The notes beneath the pieces are model-generated. The model was not told the origin of the DNA. It did not search any database and saw only the letters and a list, made by a program, of their open reading frames with translations. From assembly GCA_965220095.1 (NCBI GenBank), contig OZ244805.1, positions 3,410,001 to 3,474,000 on the forward strand: a stretch of DNA of 64,000 bases. The letters run 5' to 3'. A program made the translations under genes and the position numbers. This stretch comes from Bin87 sp965220095 (GTDB taxonomy: Bacteria; Chloroflexota; Dehalococcoidia; Lucifugimonadales; UBA3495). How positions within the stretch are numbered: the stretch's first letter is position 1; the number at the start of each line of letters is the position of its first letter. Below are positions 8,170-17,181 of this stretch, piece by piece.

Positions 8170-9150
8170 TTAATACAGGTGGCAGGACACCCGGTGGCCG
8201 GGGGATACTTCCTTCTCCACGGGAATTTCCTCCGAGCATTGCGGCATCGCAAAGGGACACCGCGGGTGGAATCGGCACCCGGTCGGCGGGTTGATGGGTG
8301 AAGGCACCTCGCCTTGCAGCACGATGTCCTCGCGAATCATGTCAGGATGGGACGGCAACGCCGCTGAGAACAGCGCCTTGGTGTACGGGTGCAGGGCGTT
8401 TTCGTACAACTCCTCGGTCTCGGCGTATTCAACGATTTGACCGAGGTACATTACCGCCGTCTGGTGGGCCATGTAACGCACGGTGGCCAGGTTGTGGGCG
8501 ATCAACAGGTAGCTGACGTTGTACTGTTCCTGAAGGTCTTTGAGCAGGTTCATCACCTGCGCCCGAATCGACACGTCTAGCGCTGATACCGGTTCGTCCA
8601 GGATAATCAACTTCGGGTAAGAGACCAACGCGGACGCCACGGCGATACGCTGACGCTGCCCACCGCTAAACTCATGGGGATAGTTGTTAGCTTGCTCCGG
8701 GTGCAGTCCAACCTGGTTCAGCACCTCAGCGACGCGCTCGTTCTTTTCAACGGTCGTAACGTTCCGGTTGACGATCAGCGGTTCGGCCACGATGTCGCGG
8801 ACTCGCATCCGAGGACTCAGGGACGACCACGGATCTTGGAACACGGCTTGCACAGTGGTGCGATATTCCTGCAACTGAGAACCGCGGAAGCCGCTGATGT
8901 CTTGCCCTTCCAGCAGGATCTCGCCTTCCGTAGGATCCTCCAGACGCAACAACAACTTGCTGGTTGTCGTCTTGCCACAACCGGATTCACCGACCAGTCC
9001 GACGGTTTCTCCCTGTTTGATGTTGAACGAAATTCCATCGACCGCCTGCACGTAGCCGACAGTCTTCATCATGATTAGGCCCTTGGTAACCGGGAAGTAT
9101 TTCTTGAGTCCTCGTACTTCCAGCAGGTTTTCATTGGTGGCGACTACCAT
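8170..9150 (-). CDS. oppF: Peptide ABC transporter ATP-binding protein (OppF/DppF type)
   Basis: Cytosolic ATPase subunit of a dipeptide/oligopeptide-type importer, 326 residues. It shows Walker A GESGCGKTT, Q-loop region QAVFQDPWSSLSPRM, signature FSGGQRQRIAVA, Walker B KLIILDEPVSALD and H-loop LLIAHNLATVRYM. The C-terminal oligopeptide/dipeptide-transporter domain is present (HPYTKALFSAALP and CRFHPRCPFAMPQC, the four-Cys segment often tied to an iron-sulfur or metal site). It is the last gene of the operon, about 54 nt after oppD, and is followed by a strong terminator. Substrate specificity cannot be read from the ATPase. It may also power the ATPase-less second cluster at 14959-22453. 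Confidence 0.93.
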   Translation of the reverse strand: MVVATNENLLEVRGLKKYFPVTKGLIMMKTVGYVQAVDGISFNIKQGETVGLVGESGCGKTTTSKLLLRLEDPTEGEILLEGQDISGFRGSQLQEYRTTVQAVFQDPWSSLSPRMRVRDIVAEPLIVNRNVTTVEKNERVAEVLNQVGLHPEQANNYPHEFSGGQRQRIAVASALVSYPKLIILDEPVSALDVSIRAQVMNLLKDLQEQYNVSYLLIAHNLATVRYMAHQTAVMYLGQIVEYAETEELYENALHPYTKALFSAALPSHPDMIREDIVLQGEVPSPINPPTGCRFHPRCPFAMPQCSEEIPVEKEVSPGHRVSCHLY

Positions 9151-9204
9151 TAGTAATCGTTCCTCCTCAGGATTAATTGTGGGGTCTGCCAGGTCGGAGT
9201 CAAC

Positions 9205-10248
9205 TTAGCCAGCAGTGCCAGTAGGCGCGACGAATTCGGAGATTGGTGTACCTTGCCAGTCTTCATCCAACGCCCAGCAATCGGCGTGATGCCCGTCTTG
9301 CTTTTGGAAAGACGGCGGATAGGCTTCGTAGCATTGGTCGGCAGCATAAACGCAACGCGGCGCGAACCGGCAACCCTCAGGCAAGTTGGACAACAGCGGC
9401 GGTTGCCCGTCGATGGAGTACAACCGGTCGACCCGCTCTTCCAGCTTGGGCACGGAGTTGATCAGCGCCTGCGTATAAGGATGCGACGGTGCGTTGAAAA
9501 TGTCGCGCACATCCCCTTGTTCGATGATTCGCCCGGCGTACATCACCGCCACCCGGTCGCACATCCGCGCCACCACCCCAAAGTCGTGGGTGATGAAGAT
9601 GATGGCGAGTCCGGTCTCCGCCTGAATGTCTTTCAACAGCCGCAAATACTGAAGCTGGATGGTGACATCAAGCGCGGTGGTAGGTTCGTCGGCGATGATT
9701 AAACCCGGTTCGCACGACATCGCGATGGCGCCGACTACGCGTTGTTTCATACCCCCGGACATCTGGTGAGGATAGTCATCCAGGCGACGCTCGGGAGCGG
9801 CGACGTTGACGGAACGCAGGGCGCCAACCGCCCTTCCCAACATCGACCGTTTGTTTTCCTTGTGGGCAATCCCCAGGGCCTCGCGCAATTGGTTACCAAT
9901 GGTGAACACCGGATTGAGCGAGGTCTGCGGGTCCTGCAGAATCATGGAGATCTGGCGGCCTCGAACGTCCCGCATCTCGTCTTCGCTTTTCAGGAGGAGA
10001 TCTTCGCCATTCAGGATTACTTCGCCCCCGACAATTTTGCCGGCCGGGCGGGGCACCAATCGCAGCAGCGACAGTGCCGTCATGGTTTTACCGCAACCTG
10101 ATTCTCCCACGATGCCCAGGGTTTCGCCCTTGTGTAACGTGAAGGACACGCCGTCCACGGCCTTCACCGTGGCGTTGCGGGTGAAAATGTAGGTGTAAAG
10201 GTCTTTTACTTCCAGAATAGTTTCGGCGTCGGTTTGCACAGCTGTCAT
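9205..10248 (-). CDS. oppD: Peptide ABC transporter ATP-binding protein (OppD/DppD type)
   Basis: The partner ATPase of OppF, 347 residues. Motifs: Walker A GESGCGKTM, Q-loop MILQDPQTSLNPVF, signature MSGGMKQRVVGAIA, Walker B GLIIADEPTTALD, H-loop IIFITHDFGVVARM, then the OppD C-terminal segment HPYTQALINSVP and CRFAPRCVYAADQC. The start is 4 nt beyond the stop of the upstream permease gene (10253), consistent with coupling. The two ATPases together form the heterodimer that drives uptake through the OppB/OppC pore. Confidence 0.93.
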   Translation of the reverse strand: MTAVQTDAETILEVKDLYTYIFTRNATVKAVDGVSFTLHKGETLGIVGESGCGKTMTALSLLRLVPRPAGKIVGGEVILNGEDLLLKSEDEMRDVRGRQISMILQDPQTSLNPVFTIGNQLREALGIAHKENKRSMLGRAVGALRSVNVAAPERRLDDYPHQMSGGMKQRVVGAIAMSCEPGLIIADEPTTALDVTIQLQYLRLLKDIQAETGLAIIFITHDFGVVARMCDRVAVMYAGRIIEQGDVRDIFNAPSHPYTQALINSVPKLEERVDRLYSIDGQPPLLSNLPEGCRFAPRCVYAADQCYEAYPPSFQKQDGHHADCWALDEDWQGTPISEFVAPTGTAG

Positions 10249-10252
10249 AGCA

Positions 10253-11338
10253 CTACACGTTCCTCAATTTAGGATCCAGGCGGTCTCGCAACCAGTCTCC
10301 CAGCAAGTTCATTGATAGTACCGTCAGGACGATGGCCAGGCACGGGAAAAGGAAGATCCACCACTCGATTGTGATGAGGTCTCTGCCGCCTGCTACCATC
10401 ACTCCCCAAGCCGGTCTGGGAGCCTGAATACCGGCGCCCAGGAAGCTCAGAGTGGATTCCAGGATAATTACGTGGCCAACCTCCAGTGTGGCCAATACTA
10501 CCACAGTGTTGACCAGGTTCGGGAAAATGTGGCGCATCATAATCCTTACGTTTGAAGCGCCGGATACGCGCGCCCGATCGATGAAATCCTGCTGCTTGAT
10601 TGCCAATGCTTCGCCGCGCACGATGCGGGCATACCGTGCCCACAACAAAACGGCTATCACGATTATGACGGTGGTTATGCCGGCGCCGATGGCAGCAACA
10701 AGCACCAGGGCCAGCAAAATTGACGGGAACGCCAGCTTGATATCAACGACACGCATTATAATCGAGTCGATTTTGCCGCCCCGGTACGCCGCCAACATTC
10801 CCAAAATGGTGCCAAGCCCGCCGCCCAACAGGATAGCCAGGGACGACACCAGCAACGATATGCGGGCGCCGTGCATAATGCGACTGAGAATGTCGCGCCC
10901 CTGTTTGTCGGTACCCAACAGATATTTGGTTGAACCGCCTTCTTTGGCCTGGTACCTGATGACGTCGCCAGGGTTGACCGCGCCATCCGCGCCACCGGAG
11001 ATGAAGGTGGCCTCACCGCGCTGGACTTTCCGTTGGGCGTTGGACATCCCAATTACAGTATCCAGCTGGGTTCGGTCGGCACGCTGCACCACGGTACGCT
11101 GCTCGAAGCTTTCTGAAACCCAGAACGGCGGCAGTTTTGCATCGTCCAGGGTGCCCAGCCGGTGACTATGGGGAGCCAATTGATTGGCGAACATTGCGGG
11201 AATCACCAGCAGTACGATCAAGATGACGGCTGGAACAATCGGGAGTTGCCGCGCGGTTCGTACGCCGGAAACCAGTCGGCTCGTTGGGCGTTGGGCGACG
11301 GGAGCGGCTATTCCCGGAGTGGTAACGACTACTGCCAT
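10253..11338 (-). CDS. oppC: Peptide ABC transporter permease (OppC/DppC type)
   Basis: Inner-membrane permease of 361 residues. After an N-terminal helix (VPAVILIVLLVIPAMFA) comes a long extracytoplasmic loop, then LGTDKQGRDILSRIMHGARISL (the conserved OppC GTDxxGRD block), further helices, and the EAA-type cytoplasmic loop (EALAIKQQDFIDRARVSGAS). The end (LSMNLLGDWLRDRLDPKLRN) is typical of OppC. It is closely related to the second-cluster copy at 14959-16053, including a nearly identical C-terminus, which suggests cluster duplication. Confidence 0.92.
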   Translation of the reverse strand: MAVVVTTPGIAAPVAQRPTSRLVSGVRTARQLPIVPAVILIVLLVIPAMFANQLAPHSHRLGTLDDAKLPPFWVSESFEQRTVVQRADRTQLDTVIGMSNAQRKVQRGEATFISGGADGAVNPGDVIRYQAKEGGSTKYLLGTDKQGRDILSRIMHGARISLLVSSLAILLGGGLGTILGMLAAYRGGKIDSIIMRVVDIKLAFPSILLALVLVAAIGAGITTVIIVIAVLLWARYARIVRGEALAIKQQDFIDRARVSGASNVRIMMRHIFPNLVNTVVVLATLEVGHVIILESTLSFLGAGIQAPRPAWGVMVAGGRDLITIEWWIFLFPCLAIVLTVLSMNLLGDWLRDRLDPKLRNV

Positions 11339-11388
11339 TTTCTACCTCCCCTATCGGGTGGTTGCACGGGTGCGAATACGCGGGGAGT

Positions 11389-12312
11389 TTACTCGTAGCG
11401 GATTCGAGGGTCGATGTAAGCGTAAAGCACATCAACGATGATGTTGATACACACGAATGCGGTCGCGAACAACAAAACGACGGCCTGCACCACAACATAG
11501 TCGCGGAACAAAATCGCATCGATGACCAGGGCGCCCAGGCCGGGCCACGCGAACACGGTCTCAATGACGACTGAACCCGTGATTAGCACTGCTCCGATGA
11601 GGCCAAAATACGTAATGGGCACGATGAGAGCATTACGGAAACAGTGTTTCCAGACAATCTTCCATTCCGGCACGCCCTTAATCCGCGCCAGCTTCACGTA
11701 CTCGGTGTCCAGCACTTCGAGCATGGACGAACGGGTCAGTCGCATCAGCGCTGCCACGTTGTAATAGCCCAGGGCTATCGCGGGCAGCACCATGTATTCG
11801 ATGCCCCCGTTCCCAGAGGTGGGGAAGAAGTCCAACTGAACGGCGAATATCCACATCAGAATCAGTCCGACGGCGAAGGACGGCGCGGACTGACCCAAGA
11901 TGGCAAACATTTTGCCGCTGAAGTCTATAAATGTGTCCTTTTTGATTGCCACGAGGACACCGACCGGAAATGCGATCAGACCGCTAACCAACAATGCGGC
12001 CGCGGAGAGCTGAATCGTGTTGGGGAGGCGTTCGATGATCAGTTCGCTGGCGGAGGTGTTAGGCCAAGCCAATGCTTCGCCCAAATCCCCCTGGACCAAC
12101 TTCCCCAGGAACAGGATGTATTGCATGTGAAGCGGTTTATCGAGCCCCCATTCGATTTTGGTGAGCGCGATTTGCTCCTCGGACGCCTCTTCGGGCAACA
12201 GCACATTCAGAGGGTCTCCCGAAACACGGGCCAGTGCGAACGTCACTGTGCTGATGACGAAGATGGCGAGGATACCCTGGGCCAATCTTCGCAAAATGTA
12301 CCGCTGCATCAA
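11389..12312 (-). CDS. oppB: Peptide ABC transporter permease (OppB/DppB type)
   Basis: A 307-residue inner-membrane permease beginning MMQRYILRRLAQGILAIFVIS, the usual OppB first helix. The block LNVLLPEEASEEQI, the helix FPVGVLVAIKKDTFID, the EAA-type loop LDTEYVKLARIKGVPEWKI and the terminal helix VVLLFATAFVCINIIVDVLYAYIDPRIRY are all canonical. It lies second in the operon, 122 nt after the binding-protein gene and about 50 nt before oppC. It shares long identical stretches with the paralogue at 16101-17018. Confidence 0.92.
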   Translation of the reverse strand: MMQRYILRRLAQGILAIFVISTVTFALARVSGDPLNVLLPEEASEEQIALTKIEWGLDKPLHMQYILFLGKLVQGDLGEALAWPNTSASELIIERLPNTIQLSAAALLVSGLIAFPVGVLVAIKKDTFIDFSGKMFAILGQSAPSFAVGLILMWIFAVQLDFFPTSGNGGIEYMVLPAIALGYYNVAALMRLTRSSMLEVLDTEYVKLARIKGVPEWKIVWKHCFRNALIVPITYFGLIGAVLITGSVVIETVFAWPGLGALVIDAILFRDYVVVQAVVLLFATAFVCINIIVDVLYAYIDPRIRYE

Positions 12313-12434
12313 AGACTCCCTTACTTTACTTGGTATCTAAATAGGCAATCCCTCCGGCCTTCGCATCAGGGGTGATACGTTAGCCGGAGGATAATTACGC
12401 TAACTCAACTCGCGTGAACGATTGGGGCGCCGGT

Positions 12435-14369
12435 TCAGTAACGGACTCCCCTGATGTGCTCCAGGTCGGTAAATTGGCCGCCGTAAGGTCCGAGGTAGGC
12501 GTACTCTTCGACAACTTCAGGGTCAATGACAACCTGCACTGACAACGTGTGCAGCGGGATGCTGACCACATTGTAGAACAGTTCGTCGGTTACGGCGTGC
12601 CAATGGCCCAGTTGCTCATCAAAATTGAGGGAATTTAGCGCCTTGTACGTATTTTCCCAGGCAGTATCACTCACGTAGAAGCGCATGAATCGCTCCGGGC
12701 TGTAGGCGAAGTGGACGGTGGGATGCGGTGGTTCAGCATAGCCGCGGAACGGATAGACGCAGCAGGTGGTGGTCGCTCCCCGATACTCTTGACGCCATGC
12801 GGAGAACTCCATCTCCCGTATTTCGGTTTCCAGTCCGATGCCTTCCCACATGGCGGCGATGGCCACCACGTAGTCCTTCATTTCCGGCAGTCCGCTCATC
12901 GTATAGCTGATAATCGGAACATGGAATCCATTGGGGTAACCGGCTTCGGTAAGCAGTTCTTTGGCGCGGTCGGGATCATAGCCGTAGAGCTCTTCCCAAT
13001 CCGATTCCCATGCGGGATTGTAGCCGGCATATTCGCCGCCGAACGCTTCAGCGCTGGGGATGAGTCCGGCGACGCGACCTTCATCACCCTGGCCGTCAAA
13101 GATGTTTTCCCGGATGGCGTCGCGGTCGATGGCCTTGTTCATTGCCATGCGCACCATCTTTCCGGTTTCCCCTGGAGCGGCCCAGGGCACCGACGGGTCA
13201 TAAGACGCGGCGGAATAGGGCTCGAACGCTTGGCCTTCCTTGGTGGAGTGGTACATACCGCCGAACACCATCATGCTATTGACTGCGGTGACCTGGCTGG
13301 GGGACAAGTCCAAACCGGAATCCAGCGCCTGTCCGACCAGCGCCCGGTCTATCGTAGCAAGCTGCGCTTCTCGCGCTAGCATCGCGGCCAGCCTCGTTGA
13401 CGCCTCTTCGATAATTTTGATCTCTATGGTATCCCAGTCCGGGTCAATCCGGTAATGGTCGATCGGGGAACGTTCCCACAACCAGCCGATACCTTTCTGG
13501 AAATTGGCGAATTGGTATGGACCAAGTCGGGCCGGGCCTTCGTCCAGCAATGTCGGCTCGCCAGCGTTACAAAATCCATCCAGATGAGGCGAAGTATCGA
13601 ACGCCTCGTAATCTGCCTCACCATTGGGACATCCAGTGTCCCATTGGGCCTTGCTGGATATGGGCAAGCCGCGGTATCCGGAAATCCAGTAGTCAAAAAT
13701 CAGTTCCGGGCGCACGCCCATCTTGATGTTAATTTCGTGGTCGCTGATAACTTCGGGAACGGCCATGGGGTTGGTTCGGAAGTAGTCGGAATAAGAAGCG
13801 GCGCACGCCGGATTGGTGTAGTAGTTCAGTGAGTTCACGATGTCGTGGGCGGTGAACTCTCCGTATCCGAAGTGGAATTCCACGCCCTGCTGGAGCTTGA
13901 AGTTCCAAGTGCGGCCGTCCTCGCTCACGCTCCAGTCGGTGGCGAGCTGGGGGTCGAGAGTGCCGGTGTAGCGGTTGGGGTCCAGCAGAAACTCGTGGGA
14001 TGGGCGGTGCTGGCTGGTAGCGCTTCCGGTTACGTCGCAGTCCATGATTCCCTGTCGGGTTTGTTGGGAGAACAGGAAAATCAGGTCTTTGGTTTTGAGT
14101 TCGCCGGTGGCAGCGCCCGTATCAGCAGTCGGCGTCACGTCGGTGACGGGAGTCGAACCGACGAACGACGGCCGCGTGGGAGCGGACTCTCCCCCGGCAG
14201 GAGGCGCCGTTGCCGCAGCAGCGGGCGGTGAAGTTGCCGCAACCATCGCAGTCGCGACGGGCACTGCTGCGGGCTCTCCGGTTCCTCCACACCCAACTAC
14301 TACCAGCGTGGCAGCGAGGGCGATCAGTAGAGCAACGACTGGGAACCGCATGATCGGTATGTTTGACAT
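12435..14369 (-). CDS. oppA: Lipoprotein peptide-binding protein of ABC transporter, cluster 1
   Basis: Family-5 extracellular solute-binding protein, 644 residues from ATG 14369. That start is preferred because AGGAG sits 7 nt upstream and the product opens with a lipoprotein signal: hydrophobic helix then lipobox LVVVGC. The in-frame extension back to 14519 crosses the likely promoter, so it is rejected. A low-complexity Ala/Pro/Thr linker follows the lipid Cys. The fold blocks are visible (SEDGRTWNFKLQQGVEFH, DPDRAKELLTEAGYPNGF, ATTTCCVYPFRGYAEPP). It captures the substrate outside the cell and delivers it to OppBC. It is paralogous to the two cluster-2 binding proteins; the Cys-Cys pair in the CCVYPFRG block is conserved in all three. 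The ligand is unknown. Confidence 0.9.
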   Translation of the reverse strand: MSNIPIMRFPVVALLIALAATLVVVGCGGTGEPAAVPVATAMVAATSPPAAAATAPPAGGESAPTRPSFVGSTPVTDVTPTADTGAATGELKTKDLIFLFSQQTRQGIMDCDVTGSATSQHRPSHEFLLDPNRYTGTLDPQLATDWSVSEDGRTWNFKLQQGVEFHFGYGEFTAHDIVNSLNYYTNPACAASYSDYFRTNPMAVPEVISDHEINIKMGVRPELIFDYWISGYRGLPISSKAQWDTGCPNGEADYEAFDTSPHLDGFCNAGEPTLLDEGPARLGPYQFANFQKGIGWLWERSPIDHYRIDPDWDTIEIKIIEEASTRLAAMLAREAQLATIDRALVGQALDSGLDLSPSQVTAVNSMMVFGGMYHSTKEGQAFEPYSAASYDPSVPWAAPGETGKMVRMAMNKAIDRDAIRENIFDGQGDEGRVAGLIPSAEAFGGEYAGYNPAWESDWEELYGYDPDRAKELLTEAGYPNGFHVPIISYTMSGLPEMKDYVVAIAAMWEGIGLETEIREMEFSAWRQEYRGATTTCCVYPFRGYAEPPHPTVHFAYSPERFMRFYVSDTAWENTYKALNSLNFDEQLGHWHAVTDELFYNVVSIPLHTLSVQVVIDPEVVEEYAYLGPYGGQFTDLEHIRGVRY

Positions 14370-14958
14370 TGAATTACTCCTAATAAGGGTAATGGCAGCC
14401 GCAAGAACACGCACCAGGAACCTGACGGCCAGTTTCCTGGTGCGCACATCGGCCACTTGCGCCAGATGGGTGGCTAGGGAACTGTATGCGACTTGGCAGA
14501 TGCAGTCAAACCATTCCACTTTGGGTGTTGTACGGCGTTTAGTGCAACATAAACATTCTGTTTTACGAAAAGCATCAAGTCAATTACGTTATTAGCGCAC
14601 TTGTGGAGTCGGTATTGCGAATTATGTGCTGCCGATTCGCGGCACTTCACAATATTGAATTTAATCAGGGTCGTTGTATTGACTAACGTAATACATTGAT
14701 TCGAGGACGAGCCCGTAACGAAATAACGCACTCAATCGGCCGTACATGAAGGCCGGCGCCTCAACCAATCCCAACCGGGCTGCGGCCCCGTTCCGTGCTG
14801 GACTAGCCACTCGCCCGTTCGATCGGCGCCGGATTAATAACCTTGCTGCCTGGGGTGCAGTGCAGAGTGTGAAAACTCCGAATGCTCGGCGATCCGTGAG
14901 AAGAACCGCTGAAACCCAGGCAGCGAGACGAATTCTTTTGTTGTTGCGTTTTCGAGAC
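14370..14958. other. 589-bp intergenic region between the two opp clusters
   Basis: It holds the cluster-1 promoter(s) and an AT-rich upstream part (about 14520-14720). No gene with recognisable features is seen. No T-tailed hairpin is evident after the cluster-2 permease that ends at 14959. Confidence 0.5.
14481..14509 (-). promoter_or_regulatory. Sigma70-type promoter of the cluster-1 opp operon
   Basis: On the minus strand TTGACT (14504-14509) and TACAGT (14481-14486) are separated by exactly 17 nt. They are embedded in GGTTTGAC...GCATACAGT, a sequence shared with the promoters of the two paralogous binding-protein genes. It lies about 110 nt before the start codon. A second possible pair (TTGACT 14579-14584, CAGAAT 14556-14561, spacer 17) lies just upstream. 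Confidence 0.6.
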
Positions 14959-16053
14959 CTACACGTTGCGCAATTTGGGATCCAGGCGGTCCCGCAACCA
15001 GTCTCCCAGCAAGTTCATTGACAGTACCGTCAAGACGATTGCCAGGCAAGGGAACAGGAAAATCCACCAGGAACTGGTAATAAGCTCGCGTCCATCAGAA
15101 GCCATCACTCCCCACGCTGGCGTGGGGGCCGGGATGCCGGCGCCCAAGAAACTTAGCGTCGATTCCAGGATGATAACGTGGCCCACTTCCAGGGTAGCCA
15201 AAACCACGACGGTGTTGACCACGTTGGGGAAAATGTGCTTCAACAATATGCGGGTGTTGGAAGAACCGGCAACCCGCGCCCGATCAACGAAGTCTCGCTG
15301 TTTGATGGCGAGGGCGTCGCCACGCACTACGCGGGCATAGCGAGCCCAGAGGAGCAAAGCAATAACGATGATGACGGTGCTGAAACCGGAGCCGATCGCC
15401 GAGACCAGGGTGAGGGCCAACAAAATAGAAGGGAACGCCAATTTGATGTCGACGATGCGCATGACTATCGCGTCGGTCAAGCCGCCCCGGTACGCGGCGA
15501 GCATCCCCAGCGACGTACCGAGAATGCCGCCCAAGAGGATCGCCAGACACGACACGGTCAGCGAGACCCGAGAGCCAAAAATGATGCGGCTGAGCACGTC
15601 GCGGCCTTGTTTATCAGTGCCCAGGGGATACTCCCAGCTGCCGCCCTGTTGTTGGCGCAGCATGGTTTCGCCAATATCAGCCTGGCCATTGCCGTTAGAG
15701 TCCACAAGGGTTGCGGCGCCGGTCTCTACGTTCCGGGTGGCGTTGCGAGCGCTAATTTCGCGGCCGGCGTCCTCTACTCGGCTAACGATTTCCAGTTTGG
15801 TTTCGCGATCTTTGACCCAGCCGGGTGGCTCCAATGCACGTTCCAGATCACCGATGATGTGGTCGTGCGGCGCGATCCAAGGCGCAAACATCGCTGGAAC
15901 CACCAGTAGCACAATGAGTATCACAGATGGCACCACCGGGAATCTGCGGGTTTCCCGCCAGATCTTCCCTATCGTAATACCTGGCGATACCGGGGCAGTT
16001 TGCTGAATGTCTCCAGCTGAACCGGGTGCAGTAGATTGGACAGCCATGGTCAA
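14959..16053 (-). CDS. Peptide ABC transporter permease (OppC type), cluster 2
   Basis: A 364-residue OppC-type inner-membrane permease. It contains the conserved block LGTDKQGRDVLSRIIFGSRVSL, an EAA-type loop (DALAIKQRDFVDRARVAGSS) and the C-terminus LSMNLLGDWLRDRLDPKLRN, virtually the same as the cluster-1 copy. The extracytoplasmic loop after the first helix differs and includes an acidic DSNGNGQADIGE segment. It is the last gene of cluster 2; no ATPase genes follow, so it probably relies on OppD/OppF from cluster 1 or on genes elsewhere. Confidence 0.91.
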   Translation of the reverse strand: MTMAVQSTAPGSAGDIQQTAPVSPGITIGKIWRETRRFPVVPSVILIVLLVVPAMFAPWIAPHDHIIGDLERALEPPGWVKDRETKLEIVSRVEDAGREISARNATRNVETGAATLVDSNGNGQADIGETMLRQQQGGSWEYPLGTDKQGRDVLSRIIFGSRVSLTVSCLAILLGGILGTSLGMLAAYRGGLTDAIVMRIVDIKLAFPSILLALTLVSAIGSGFSTVIIVIALLLWARYARVVRGDALAIKQRDFVDRARVAGSSNTRILLKHIFPNVVNTVVVLATLEVGHVIILESTLSFLGAGIPAPTPAWGVMASDGRELITSSWWIFLFPCLAIVLTVLSMNLLGDWLRDRLDPKLRNV

Positions 16054-16100
16054 TGCTCCTCAGATACTGATCAAATCAGTCAATCGACCGAGTCGTAACA

Positions 16101-17018
16101 TCAGTTGTAACGAATTCTCGGATCAACGTAAGCGTACGCGACGTCGGTAACGATGTTTATTCCGATGTAAAGCAGAGCGAACAGCATCACGATTGCCTGC
16201 ACCGTAATGTGGTCTTTAGCAACAATCGATTGAATGACCAATTGACCGACCCCTGGCCAGGCAAAGACGGTTTCAATTACCACGGACCCGGTGATTAGCA
16301 CAGCGCCGATGAGGCTGAAAAAGGTAATCGGCACTATCAACGCGTTCCGGAAGCAATGCTTCCAGATAATTTTCCATTCCGGGATACCCTTGATACGAGC
16401 CAATTTCACGTACTCAGTGTCCAGAACGTCCAACATAGATGACCTGGTCAATCGCATGATCGCGGCTACGTTGTAATAACCCAGTGCAAACCCCGGGAGC
16501 AGCATATGTGATATGCCGCCTCTGCCAGAAGTAGGAAGAACGCCAAACTGGACGGCGAAAATCCACATTGCGATAAGGCCGACTGCAAATGTCGGCGCCG
16601 ACTGACCTAATATCGCGAACATCTTTCCCGCCGTGTCAAATATGGAATCCTTTTTCACCGCCGATAAAACTCCTACTGGAAACGCAATGACAGCGGTTAT
16701 CAACAACGCGAACCCGGATAGCTGTATGGTGGCTGGCAATTTCTCCACAATCAATTCCGCAACCGGCCGATCCCACTTGAAAGAAGTGCCCAAATCGCCG
16801 GTCAGCAGACGCTTCATGTACGTGAAGTACTGTACATGCAACGGCTTGTCCAAACCCCACTCTTTGCGAAGCAGCTCGATCTGTTCTTTTCCCGTTTCAT
16901 CGTCGAGAATCGCGGCGATGGGATCCCCGGCTACTCTGGACAGAGCGAATACAATCAAGCTGATGACGAAGATCGCCAATAGCCCCTGCAAAAGTCGGAT
17001 AACGATGAATCGTTGCAT
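16101..17018 (-). CDS. Peptide ABC transporter permease (OppB type), cluster 2
   Basis: A 305-residue OppB-type permease that starts MQRFIVIRLLQGLLAIFVIS. It has the same core blocks as the cluster-1 copy (LDTEYVKLARIKGIPEWKI, a CFRNALIVPIT loop, and a terminal VTDVAYAYVDPRIRY helix). It is 47 nt upstream of the cluster-2 OppC gene and 163 nt downstream of the binding-protein gene ending at 17182. Divergence from cluster 1 concentrates in periplasmic segments, which fits altered partner or ligand preference. Confidence 0.91.
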   Translation of the reverse strand: MQRFIVIRLLQGLLAIFVISLIVFALSRVAGDPIAAILDDETGKEQIELLRKEWGLDKPLHVQYFTYMKRLLTGDLGTSFKWDRPVAELIVEKLPATIQLSGFALLITAVIAFPVGVLSAVKKDSIFDTAGKMFAILGQSAPTFAVGLIAMWIFAVQFGVLPTSGRGGISHMLLPGFALGYYNVAAIMRLTRSSMLDVLDTEYVKLARIKGIPEWKIIWKHCFRNALIVPITFFSLIGAVLITGSVVIETVFAWPGVGQLVIQSIVAKDHITVQAIVMLFALLYIGINIVTDVAYAYVDPRIRYN

Positions 17019-17181
17019 AACACTAGTCCTTCTAGAGGTGGGTTAAACGGTCCACAGGAGCCAACGCCGGCGATCACCCGGAAGATATGGATGGAACGGT
17101 AACCCTCGACGAAGCAGTTGTCCTGCATCATCGAGGGATTGGTTCATGTCTCGATTCGACAAATTCCGCCTGCGGAATGGT

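Noticed and set aside
14370..14519. Longer N-terminus for the cluster-1 binding protein
   Set aside because: The extension crosses the likely promoter and lacks a ribosome site, while the internal ATG has AGGAG upstream and a lipoprotein signal directly after it. The same holds for 19114-19230.
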